5,532 nucleotides of DNA, taken from the NCBI GenBank assembly GCA_003223695.1, contig QHVY01000132.1:6915-12446 (forward strand), in the 5' to 3' direction. The position numbers and the translations under genes were made by a program. The notes beneath the pieces are model-generated. The model did not search any database and was not told the origin of the DNA. It saw only the letters and a program-made list of their open reading frames with translations. Below, piece after piece: positions 1 to 5,132 of the stretch. Source of the stretch: Acidobacteriota bacterium. Its GTDB lineage: Bacteria > Acidobacteriota > Thermoanaerobaculia > Gp7-AA8. Numbering within the stretch: position 1 is the stretch's first letter; each line of letters starts with the position of its first letter.

Positions 1-427
1 CCGCCGCTTCCAGTTTCGCGAGATTGCCTTCGCGGCCGGCGCCAAAGCAGAAATCCCGTCCGATGCGGACCTCCGCGACCTTCAACGCGTTCACGAGAAA
101 CTCCTGAATGAATCGATCCGCGGTCCAGCGGGAGAATTCGTGAGTGAAGGGAATGATCAAAAGCGCGTCGATGCCCATCGCGCGCAGGATCTCCTCCTTC
201 TGCGACAAAGTGAGGATCTGCTTCGGCACGCGGTCTGGTGCAACGATCGAAAGCGGATGCGGATGGAACGTGATCACGGCCGACGGCCGCTCAGTTTGCC
301 GAGCCCGCTCAATGACATTGCCGATGATCACTTGATGCCCGGCGTGCAGGCCGTCGAAGTTGCCGATCGTCGCGATGCAGCCGCGAGGGAGGTCCGTCTG
401 CCGTAGCGGATCGTGGAGGACGAGCAC
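1..427 (-). CDS. ribF: Bifunctional riboflavin kinase/FAD synthetase, N-terminal part (truncated by window edge)
   Basis: RibF makes FMN from riboflavin and then FAD by adenylylation, in the cytoplasm. Only the first 142 codons are present; these cover most of the N-terminal FAD synthetase (nucleotidyltransferase) domain, and the C-terminal riboflavin kinase domain lies outside. Seen on the minus strand: TIGNFDGLHAGHQ at about residues 20-32, which holds the GxHxGH nucleotide-binding motif (H28, H31); TFHPHP at 53-58; and IGRDFCFGAGREGN at 122-135. These are hallmark RibF blocks in the right order and spacing. I place the start at a GTG (427-425), giving MLVLHDPLRQ before the first motif, a normal RibF leader length. 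The frame stays open further upstream (CTA, TTA, CAG) but has no ATG close by. No good ribosome binding site is visible: the upstream DNA is the heptamer array, which begins about 17 nt away. The identification is firm; the start is less so. Confidence 0.95.
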   Translation of the reverse strand, partial: MLVLHDPLRQTDLPRGCIATIGNFDGLHAGHQVIIGNVIERARQTERPSAVITFHPHPLSIVAPDRVPKQILTLSQKEEILRAMGIDALLIIPFTHEFSRWTADRFIQEFLVNALKVAEVRIGRDFCFGAGREGNLAKLEAA

Positions 428-451
428 GGCGCCGAATAGTAACTGAGGAGC

Positions 452-580
452 GAGGACTGAGGACTGAGGACTGAGGACTGAGGACTGAGGACTGAGGACT
501 GAGGACTGAGGACTGAGGACTGAGGACTGAGGACTGAGGACTGAGGACTGAGGACTGAGGACTGAGGACTGAGGACTGAG
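452..580. repeat. Perfect 7-bp tandem repeat array, GAGGACT x 18.4
   Basis: Eighteen complete head-to-tail copies of GAGGACT run without a mismatch, plus a partial GAG. An imperfect copy (GAGGAGC, 445-451) sits at the left edge. On the minus strand the unit reads AGTCCTC and the array ends 17-24 nt before the proposed ribF GTG, so it fills the ribF upstream region. The unit is 7 bp, so each frame is read once per 21 bp. The minus strand is open in all three frames, repeating SVLSPQS, while the plus strand has a TGA once per 21 nt in every frame. The identity of the copies suggests recent expansion or active slippage. Heptanucleotide arrays of similar sequence (STRRs) are known from filamentous cyanobacteria; that comparison is from memory. 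It is not CRISPR, because there are no spacers. Confidence 0.97.
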
Positions 581-598
581 ACCCCGCCCGCTCGATCG

Positions 599-725
599 TC
601 AGACCTCAATTCTCAACCCGTCAAACCTCAGTCCTCACACTTGAGTCTTCAAACTTAAATCCTCAAACCTCGGTTTCCTCAGTCCTCAGTCCTCAGTCCT
701 CAGTCCTGAGTCAGTCCTCAGTCCT
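599..725. repeat. Inverted, partly degenerate heptamer array (CCTCAGT / TCAAACC)
   Basis: The right part (677-725) has four perfect CCTCAGT copies, then CCTGAGT, a short CAGT, another CCTCAGT and a trailing CCT. The left part (599-676) is still in 7-nt phase but has diverged: TCAGACC, TCAATTC, TCAACCC, one extra G, TCAAACC, TCAGTCC, TCACAC, and so on to TCAAACC and TCGGTTT. CCTCAGT is a rotation of the reverse complement of GAGGACT, so this array is inverted relative to the one at 452-580, with only an 18-nt unrelated spacer (581-598). The right edge runs into the last codons of the DUF488 gene and provides its TGA stop. Transcripts across both arrays could fold into long imperfect stems. Confidence 0.9.
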
Positions 726-1218
726 TTTGGTACACCAGGTGATCGTCGACCACGCGCGCCATCGGATTCATCGTGTGCTTCTGCGATGAGTCGGGCCCGA
801 TGATGTGGATGACTTCGTGGCCGCGTCGCGTGAGCTCGTCGGCGACCAGGTTTCGATGACAACGCCACGGCACCGCCTCCGCGCACATGATCGCAGTGCG
901 CACATCTGAATCGAGCAGCATATCGAGCGCGGCGGCGAATTCGGGCGTTGCCATGTAGTCGGCATACGCACGAAACTGCTCGTTGCGCCAGCCGGTGTTG
1001 GGCGAATCGGGAAGCGGCTTGCGACGACCGCCGAGCTCCGGAACGTGCACATACGCAATGGGCAGTGATTGGGCGAGCGACTCGCGTGAGAAGTGCGGGT
1101 AACGCCGTGAGCCCGGATATCGGCGGATGTCTGCCAATCGCTCGATTCGATGTTCTCGCAGCAGGCTGATCAGCTCGTCAAGCGTGCGCGTGGAGTGGCC
1201 AATAGTGTAGATGCGCAT
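718..1218 (-). CDS. DUF488 family protein
   Basis: This 166-residue protein has full-length DUF488 (Pfam PF04343) architecture. Seen: MRIYTIGHSTRTLDE at the N-terminus; DIRRYPGSRRYPHF at about residues 30-43; FRAYADYM at 82-89; and the C-terminal block MCAEAVPWRCHR at 111-122, followed by NLVADELTRRGHEV. The conserved Cys, Glu, Cys, His and Arg (C112, E114, C120, H121, R122) resemble a binding or catalytic site, but the biochemical function of the family is not established. I give none. The ATG at 1218-1216 is preceded by GGTGG about 10 nt upstream, a weak ribosome binding site. The final codons AAG-GAC-TGA are part of the heptamer array, so the C-terminal end (QKD) may have been set by the repeat. 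The next gene on this strand is ribF, 290 bp downstream across the arrays. Confidence 0.93.
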   Translation of the reverse strand: MRIYTIGHSTRTLDELISLLREHRIERLADIRRYPGSRRYPHFSRESLAQSLPIAYVHVPELGGRRKPLPDSPNTGWRNEQFRAYADYMATPEFAAALDMLLDSDVRTAIMCAEAVPWRCHRNLVADELTRRGHEVIHIIGPDSSQKHTMNPMARVVDDHLVYQKD

Positions 1219-1235
1219 GGCGGAATGCCACCGTA

Positions 1236-1283
1236 GGTCCCGGGTCCCCGTCGTGCAGACCCGGGACCCCGGGACGCGGGACT
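1236..1283. repeat. GC-rich inverted heptamer repeats with 11-bp hairpin
   Basis: GGTCCCGGGTC (1236-1246) and GACCCGGGACC (1258-1268) form a perfect 11-bp inverted repeat with an 11-nt loop. The left side reads as two tandem heptamers, GGTCCCG and GGTCCCC (1236-1249). The right side continues as CGGGACCC (8 nt), CGGGACG and CGGGACT (1262-1283). It lies 17 bp upstream of the DUF488 start, between that gene and the plus-strand genes. It could be an operator, a transcript-end structure or simply a dispersed repeat; there is no T-run to support an intrinsic terminator. Confidence 0.75.
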
Positions 1284-1322
1284 CTATGGCACTGGCGCGA
1301 GACAGGCAATTTCACGAAGTCA

Positions 1323-1511
1323 AGAAGGGTCGCCGTCTGGCAGGGTGAGCCGCACCCCTTCCAGGAGGACCTTTTCGAGCTCGACCGTCCGATCCCGACG
1401 CCCTTTCCGCCCGAGCTGCAGGTCCGCTTCCGCGACCGGCGCTATGCTCAACTGGAAACGACGGAGTTTTTGGAGTATCCAGGGGCGGAGCTTGTGTTGA
1501 TCACTGAATAG
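1323..1511 (+). pseudogene. Short coding-like reading frame without a clear start; gene remnant or small upstream gene
   Basis: A plus-strand frame is open from 1206 and stops with TAG at 1509-1511, two nt before the desaturase ATG. From about 1323 it reads like protein: GEPHPFQEDLFELDRP, then PIPTPFPPEL and EYPGAELVLITE at the end. Counting by hand over 62 codons, G+C is about 71, 40 and 76% at positions 1, 2 and 3, a coding-like pattern. No ATG, GTG or TTG precedes this stretch in frame. An ATG at 1286 in the next frame reads MALARDRQFHEVKKGRRLAG and stops at 1346, so a single-base shift near 1335-1346 would join the two into about 75 residues. I do not recognise the product. Alternatives are the truncated 3' end of a decayed gene, or chance. 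The same composition also suits a minus-strand reading (1320-1640), which I think is a shadow because it runs antisense into the desaturase. Confidence 0.35.
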
Positions 1512-1513
1512 CG

Positions 1514-2509
1514 ATGCCGTCCTACTACGCCGATCACGCACAGCAACTGAAACGCGATCTCGCCGAGGAGCTCTCGGCCGACGATCTGCGAGCGCTGCAT
1601 CAGAAACGGCCGTGGCTGCACGGGCTGATCGCGTTCGCAAACTTCGCCGTTCTGGGCCTCTCTGCAGTAGCGATCATTCAGTTCGACCGCTGGTACTTCT
1701 GGTTGCCGTTCGCGTTCATCGCCGGCTTCGCAGTCTTCGATTTCACCGTGCTGCTGCACGAGGTCGTGCATCGCGCGGTGCTTCCCGTGTCGAACGATCG
1801 CACGTACCGCATTCTGGGACTGCTCTACGCCATGCCCAGTGGAATCTCGGCATCGCAGTTCACCAAGTGGCATCTCGATCATCACGCCGCACTCGGCTCG
1901 TACGAAGAAGATCCGAAGCGGCATTGGCTGTCGCCGAAGAAAAATGCGCGCTGGCTCAAGCTGCTCTACTTCACGCCTGCGCTCTTTCCGATCTACTTCC
2001 GCGCGGCGAAAAATGAGACGCACTCATACGAGCCGGAGATGCAGAAGCTGATCTCGCGCGAGCGCAACGCGACGATCATTTTCCAGCTCGCGATTCTCGC
2101 CGCGGTTGCTCTGATCGGCGGCTGGTGGATCGCGTTCAAGCTCTACGTAGTGCCGGTCTTTTTCGTCTTCCCGATCGCGTTCGCCCTCAACCGCCTCGGG
2201 CAGCACTACGACATCAATCCTGACGATCCGGCGCAGTGGTCAACGCTGATGAGAGGCTCGTGGTTCTGGGATTGGACATATCTTTTCTCGAACTACCACC
2301 TCGAGCATCACTACTTCCCCGGCGTGCCGTTCTACAACTTGCCTCGGCTGCAGAAGCTACTCATGCCGTTCTACGAAAAACGCGGCATGACTGCGCACCA
2401 GTACCCCGAGCTGGTCTGGAACTGGCTGGTCCTGAATCGCAAGCCGCACAGCCACTGGGAAGTTCAAAGCAGTCCGTTGAGCACGAGGTCCGCGACCGGG
2501 TCCGCCTGA
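1514..2509 (+). CDS. Membrane-bound fatty acid desaturase family protein
   Basis: This 331-residue integral membrane di-iron enzyme belongs to the fatty acid desaturase superfamily (PF00487), which inserts double bonds into (or hydroxylates) acyl chains using O2 and an electron donor. The three histidine boxes are intact: HEVVH (residues 82-86), HLDHH (120-124) and HLEHH (262-266). An extra histidine in NRLGQHYD (H231) often accompanies them. Hydrophobic segments lie at about 36-56, 59-81, 149-162 and 188-223, matching a four-helix bundle with the boxes on the cytoplasmic face. The block HLEHHYFPGVPFYNLPRL is typical of the family. Regiospecificity and substrate (acyl lipid, acyl-CoA, sphingolipid) cannot be read from sequence. 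There is no convincing ribosome binding site; the upstream reading frame ends 2 nt before this ATG, suggesting coupled reinitiation. The last 46 bp overlap the convergent TetR gene, so the polar tail (SSPLSTRSATGSA) is dual-coded. The neighbouring FadR-type regulator fits a lipid role. Confidence 0.93.
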   Translation: MPSYYADHAQQLKRDLAEELSADDLRALHQKRPWLHGLIAFANFAVLGLSAVAIIQFDRWYFWLPFAFIAGFAVFDFTVLLHEVVHRAVLPVSNDRTYRILGLLYAMPSGISASQFTKWHLDHHAALGSYEEDPKRHWLSPKKNARWLKLLYFTPALFPIYFRAAKNETHSYEPEMQKLISRERNATIIFQLAILAAVALIGGWWIAFKLYVVPVFFVFPIAFALNRLGQHYDINPDDPAQWSTLMRGSWFWDWTYLFSNYHLEHHYFPGVPFYNLPRLQKLLMPFYEKRGMTAHQYPELVWNWLVLNRKPHSHWEVQSSPLSTRSATGSA

Positions 2510-3096
2510 TCCGCGAGCGCATAGTCTTTTTCCGACAACACCCACGACGTCACCATTTCGTCGAGGATCCCGAACACCGCTTTTGCGACGAGCTGCGGAT
2601 GCAGGTTGCGGCGGAACACGCCCTCGCTCTGACCGTGCTCGACGATCTTGCGCAGGATGTTCAGGTAGTCGGCGATCTCCTGGTGCGACAGCAGCGTCAT
2701 GAATTTCAGGCTGTGCCGCAGCTCCACCTGCGCCACGATGGCTAGCGATCGGTCGCGACCCAGAGCTTGCAGATGATGACGAATGGTGATGCGCATCCGC
2801 TCTTCCGGACGATTGACATTCGCCAGATCGCGCTCGAGCGACTGCAGGTAATTGCGCGTGTACTCCCGAAAAATCGAGACGAGCAAATCTTCCTTGCCGT
2901 CGAAGTAGAGGTAGATCGTGCCGTCGGCGACCCCTGCGGCGCGAGCGATTTCCGACACTTTCGCGTTGAAGTAGCCGCTTTGCGCAAAGACGTCGATCGC
3001 CGCGCGGAGAATGCGCTCGCGCTTAGTCTGGGGCTGGGCGATTTCGGCTTTGGATGCGGTGGAGGCGTGGCGCGCCATCGGTGAATGAATGCTCAT
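2464..3096 (-). CDS. TetR/AcrR-family regulator, FadR (fatty acid degradation) type
   Basis: A 210-residue one-component repressor. The N-terminal helix-turn-helix domain spans about residues 26-72 (KRERILRAAIDVF, then SEIARAAGVADGTIYLYF and GKEDLL). The VADGTIYLYF recognition region and the following SIFREY resemble Bacillus FadR (YsiA), whose group binds long-chain acyl-CoA and releases DNA of fatty acid degradation genes. The C-terminal ligand and dimer domain contains GILDEMVTSWVL (176-187), also reminiscent of that group. Acyl-CoA sensing here is inference. Start: the ATG at 3096-3094 overlaps the HIT stop as ATGA, which favours coupled translation. A second ATG (M7, 3078-3076) lies just beyond the palindrome and would suit a transcript from an internal promoter; residues 1-24 are a non-conserved tail either way. 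The gene ends inside the convergent desaturase gene. Confidence 0.92.
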   Translation of the reverse strand: MSIHSPMARHASTASKAEIAQPQTKRERILRAAIDVFAQSGYFNAKVSEIARAAGVADGTIYLYFDGKEDLLVSIFREYTRNYLQSLERDLANVNRPEERMRITIRHHLQALGRDRSLAIVAQVELRHSLKFMTLLSHQEIADYLNILRKIVEHGQSEGVFRRNLHPQLVAKAVFGILDEMVTSWVLSEKDYALADQADPVADLVLNGLL

Positions 3097-3099
3097 TCA
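3082..3099. promoter_or_regulatory. Probable FadR-type operator palindrome
   Basis: TGAATGA-ATGC-TCATTCA is a perfect 7-bp inverted repeat with a 4-bp centre. The Bacillus FadR box, as I recall it, is TGAATGAMTANTCATTCA; this site matches 17 of 18 positions on the plus strand, with G instead of A at position 10. The encoded neighbour is a FadR-like TetR protein, so autoregulation is the simple reading. The site covers both the HIT stop codon and the regulator's first start codon. I looked for further full copies in the window, including upstream of the desaturase, and found none. Confidence 0.8.
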
Positions 3100-3530
3100 G
3101 AAAGGCGGCCGGTGTCAAGTCGTGCTCTCACCGCGCGCACGAATTCCGGATCCCGCTGCTCGCGTACTCGTCCTTCGATAATCTCCATGACGGCAGCACG
3201 ATCGAGTGACGCGCTCACAGGATAAATATGCAGGTGAAGGTGCGGCGTGATGATCCCGAGCTTCAGCATCACGGCGCGATCTGCACCGCTGACTTCGAGC
3301 AAGACGCGCTCCGCGTGGTGATATACGCCCCAAAAATGCGCTCGCTCACGCTGCTTCAATTCAGAAATATTTTCGACGTGCCGCTTCCAGATCACCATCG
3401 CGTGCCCGCGCACAGACCAGTCGTCGTGCAAGGCGACCGCCGTCAAAGCATCTTCAGAGACGAGCTCGAGCGTATTAAGATCGTCGCAAAAAACGCAAGG
3501 AGCGCGGATGTTGATTTTGGCGTTTGTCAT
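3093..3530 (-). CDS. HIT-family (histidine triad) nucleotide-binding protein
   Basis: This 145-residue cytosolic protein belongs to the HIT superfamily of nucleotide hydrolases and transferases (Hint, Fhit, Ap4A hydrolase types). Seen: the triad PHLHLHIYP at residues 96-104, with H97, H99 and H101; by family analogy the middle His (H99) is the nucleophile. An N-terminal CVFC (12-15) is the metal-binding CxxC often found in HIT proteins, and GHAMVIWKRHV (42-52) matches the usual GHxLVxPKRH strand. The substrate cannot be told. I choose the ATG at 3530-3528 because CVFC is normally close to the N-terminus; the frame is open to a GTG at 3593, but that would run 86 nt into the secreted TPR gene. 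Even so, the 5' end overlaps the divergent TPR gene by 23 nt. The gene's stop overlaps the TetR start as ATGA, so the two are probably co-transcribed. Confidence 0.9.
   Translation of the reverse strand: MTNAKINIRAPCVFCDDLNTLELVSEDALTAVALHDDWSVRGHAMVIWKRHVENISELKQRERAHFWGVYHHAERVLLEVSGADRAVMLKLGIITPHLHLHIYPVSASLDRAAVMEIIEGRVREQRDPEFVRAVRARLDTGRLSE
3113..3118 (-). promoter_or_regulatory. Possible -35 element of an internal promoter for the TetR gene
   Basis: The minus strand carries a consensus TTGACA within the 3' end of the HIT gene. The expected -10 position falls inside the palindrome (GAGCAT at 18-nt spacing matches TATAAT at only 3 of 6 bases). If used, transcription would begin near or just after the palindrome, making M7 of the regulator the likely start and putting the operator over the -10, a classic repression layout. 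The weak -10 keeps confidence low. Confidence 0.25.
3497..3502 (+). promoter_or_regulatory. Ribosome binding site of the TPR gene
   Basis: AAGGAG lies 5 nt before the ATG at 3508, the clearest Shine-Dalgarno in the window. It fixes the TPR start at 3508 rather than at the in-frame ATG at 3529, and so confirms the head-to-head overlap with the HIT coding region. On the minus strand the same bases encode the HIT residues around PC of PCVFC. Confidence 0.75.
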
Positions 3531-5070
3531 GTTTGCCGCATCAGCGGTGGCGATCGAGCCTGGCGTCGGACACGTCCACTTCACTGTCAGCACGAAGAAT
3601 CCGGAAGCACAGCAATTCTTCGATCAGGGAATGGCGTATTTGTACGGATTCAATCACGAAGCGGCGATCCGATCATTTCAGAAAGCAGGCGAGCTCGATC
3701 CCAATCTCGCCATGGCCTGGTGGGGAGTGGCCCTCGCACTCGGTCCGAACATCAACATGGACGTCGATCCAGATCGCGAAAAGCAGGCTTACGACGCCGT
3801 GCAAACTGCGCTAACGAAGCAAGCTTCGCCGAAAGAGCGCGACATGATCACAGTTCTCGCCAAACGCTACTCGAATGATCCGAAGGCAGATCTGAAAAAG
3901 CTAGCCGCCGACTACAGCCAGTCGATGGGTGACCTGTCGAAAAAATATCCCGACGATCTCGATATCGCCACGCTGTACGCCGAGAGCATGATGGATCTGC
4001 GACCGTGGAAGTTCTGGTCCAACGCAGGGAAACCGGCGCCGCAGACCGAGGAGATTGTGGCGGTGCTGGAGTCAGTGATCAAACGCGATCCCAACCACCT
4101 CGGCGCGAACCACTACTACATTCACGCAGTCGAGGGATCGATGCATCCCGAACGTGCGCTCAAGAGCGCAGATCGCCTGCGGACGCTCGCTCCCGCTTCC
4201 GGGCATCTTGTGCACATGCCGGCGCACATTTATCAGCGCACCGGCAACTATCCCGGCGCCGCGAAGGCAAACGACAGGGCTGCAGCCGTCGATCGGCAGT
4301 TCATCGCGAAGAACGGCAAAGAGGGCATTTATCCGCTGATGTACTACAACCACAATCTGCAGTTCGGCACTGCGTCGTACGCGATGGAAGGACGTTTCGC
4401 TGACGCCAAACGTCTCGGCGACGAATTCGGCGCGAACGCGGCCGCAATTGCCAAAGAGATGCCGATGCTCGAGTCAGCCGCCGCTACGCCGGTTCTCGTC
4501 CTGGTTCGCTTCGGAAAATGGCCGGACGTCATCAAGGCACCGATCGCCACCGCTGGACCGATGTCCTCGACGCTGTCGCATTTCGCGCGCGGTGTGGCCT
4601 TCGCGCAGCTAGGCGACATTCCGGCCGCTGAGCGCGAGCGCCAGGAGTTCGAGGCTGCGCGGAAAACGCTCGGAGACGATCCCGGCCTATTCCAGAATTC
4701 GCCAAGGGCGGTTGCCGATGTCGCCGCCGGCGTTCTCGACGGCCGCATCGCAGAGGCGAAAGGCGATCGCTCCATGGCGGTGCGTGCGTATCAGCGCGCT
4801 GTCGAGGCGCAGGATGCCTTCGACTACGATGAACCGCCGGACTGGTTCTATCCCGTCCGCGAGACTCTCGGCGCTGCGCTGTTTCGCGGCGGCCAGTTCG
4901 CGGAGGCGGAGAAAGTCTTTCGTGAAGATCTGAAGCGCAATCCAAACAATCCGCGCTCGCTGTTCGGGCTCGCGGAAACGCTAAAGAAGGAGAAGAAGAC
5001 TTCCGCGGCGACGATAGCGGCTTTCAAACGGAACTGGCACGGCGGAGCGCTGCGGATCGAAGACATGTAA
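3508..5070 (+). CDS. Secreted tetratricopeptide-repeat protein with conserved-looking histidine motifs
   Basis: A 520-residue exported protein. Residues 1-15 (MLILAFVMFAASAVA) look like a short signal peptide with an AxA-type cleavage site, although the n-region lacks Lys or Arg. TPR-like helix pairs are visible at about 33-66 (AQQFFDQGMAYLYGFNHEAA, then AGELDPNLAMAWWG), 180-227, 355-384, 412-440 and 450-482 (AEKVFREDLKRNPNNP). The N-terminal block GHVHFTVST...QQFFDQG...LDPNLAMAWWGVALALGPNIN recalls a family of periplasmic TPR proteins I have seen in Acidobacteria and Proteobacteria; its function is unknown to me. Unusual for a plain TPR scaffold are histidine-rich segments: GHVHF (21-25), NHYYIHAVEGSMH (201-213), GHLVHMPAHIY (232-242) and YYNHN (279-283), suggesting metal or ligand binding. 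A weak promoter guess is TATTAA at 3473-3478, inside the HIT gene. A hairpin follows the stop by 5 nt. Confidence 0.85.
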   Translation: MLILAFVMFAASAVAIEPGVGHVHFTVSTKNPEAQQFFDQGMAYLYGFNHEAAIRSFQKAGELDPNLAMAWWGVALALGPNINMDVDPDREKQAYDAVQTALTKQASPKERDMITVLAKRYSNDPKADLKKLAADYSQSMGDLSKKYPDDLDIATLYAESMMDLRPWKFWSNAGKPAPQTEEIVAVLESVIKRDPNHLGANHYYIHAVEGSMHPERALKSADRLRTLAPASGHLVHMPAHIYQRTGNYPGAAKANDRAAAVDRQFIAKNGKEGIYPLMYYNHNLQFGTASYAMEGRFADAKRLGDEFGANAAAIAKEMPMLESAAATPVLVLVRFGKWPDVIKAPIATAGPMSSTLSHFARGVAFAQLGDIPAAERERQEFEAARKTLGDDPGLFQNSPRAVADVAAGVLDGRIAEAKGDRSMAVRAYQRAVEAQDAFDYDEPPDWFYPVRETLGAALFRGGQFAEAEKVFREDLKRNPNNPRSLFGLAETLKKEKKTSAATIAAFKRNWHGGALRIEDM

Positions 5071-5075
5071 ATCCA

Positions 5076-5119
5076 TCACCACAGAGATCACAGAGGATTC
5101 TCTGTGCTCTCTGTGGTGA
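5076..5119. repeat. 20-bp-stem hairpin repeat (CACAGAG type) between TPR and reductase genes
   Basis: TCACCACAGAGATCACAGAG (5076-5095) pairs with 5100-5119 over 20 positions with a single T/C mismatch, around the loop GATT. It begins 5 nt after the TPR stop and ends 13 nt before the reductase ATG, so it fills the 62-bp gap. No T-run follows, so it is not a classic intrinsic terminator, although the stem could still stop transcription or protect a 3' end. Similar ACCACAGAG...CACAGAG elements are, from memory, scattered in intergenic regions of several environmental phyla, which suggests a dispersed repeat. Confidence 0.85.
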
Positions 5120-5132
5120 ATAATCCATAGCT

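Noticed and set aside
105..111. TGAATGA half-site in ribF
   Set aside because: No matching TCATTCA follows; it is ordinary coding sequence.
328..609. Minus-strand 93-residue frame with repeated SVLSPQS
   Set aside because: It is the 7-bp array read in one frame, flanked by out-of-frame ribF sequence; no domain and no evidence of translation.
452..725. CRISPR array
   Set aside because: The units are 7 bp and contiguous, with no spacers and no cas genes.
1320..1640. Minus-strand 106-residue frame
   Set aside because: It runs antisense through the start of the clear desaturase gene; its composition is explained by the plus-strand frames.
1674..1680. TCATTCA half-site in the desaturase
   Set aside because: The opposite half at the required spacing is absent (GCAGTAG), so it is not a FadR box.
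1448..2023. Minus-strand 191-residue frame
   Set aside because: Shadow of the desaturase, whose three histidine boxes fix the coding strand.
3531..3593. GTG at 3593 as HIT start
   Set aside because: It would extend the overlap with the TPR gene and move CVFC away from the N-terminus, unlike the family.
3228..3878. Plus-strand 216-residue frame
   Set aside because: Antisense to the HIT gene and out of frame with the TPR gene; low-complexity, Arg-rich text.
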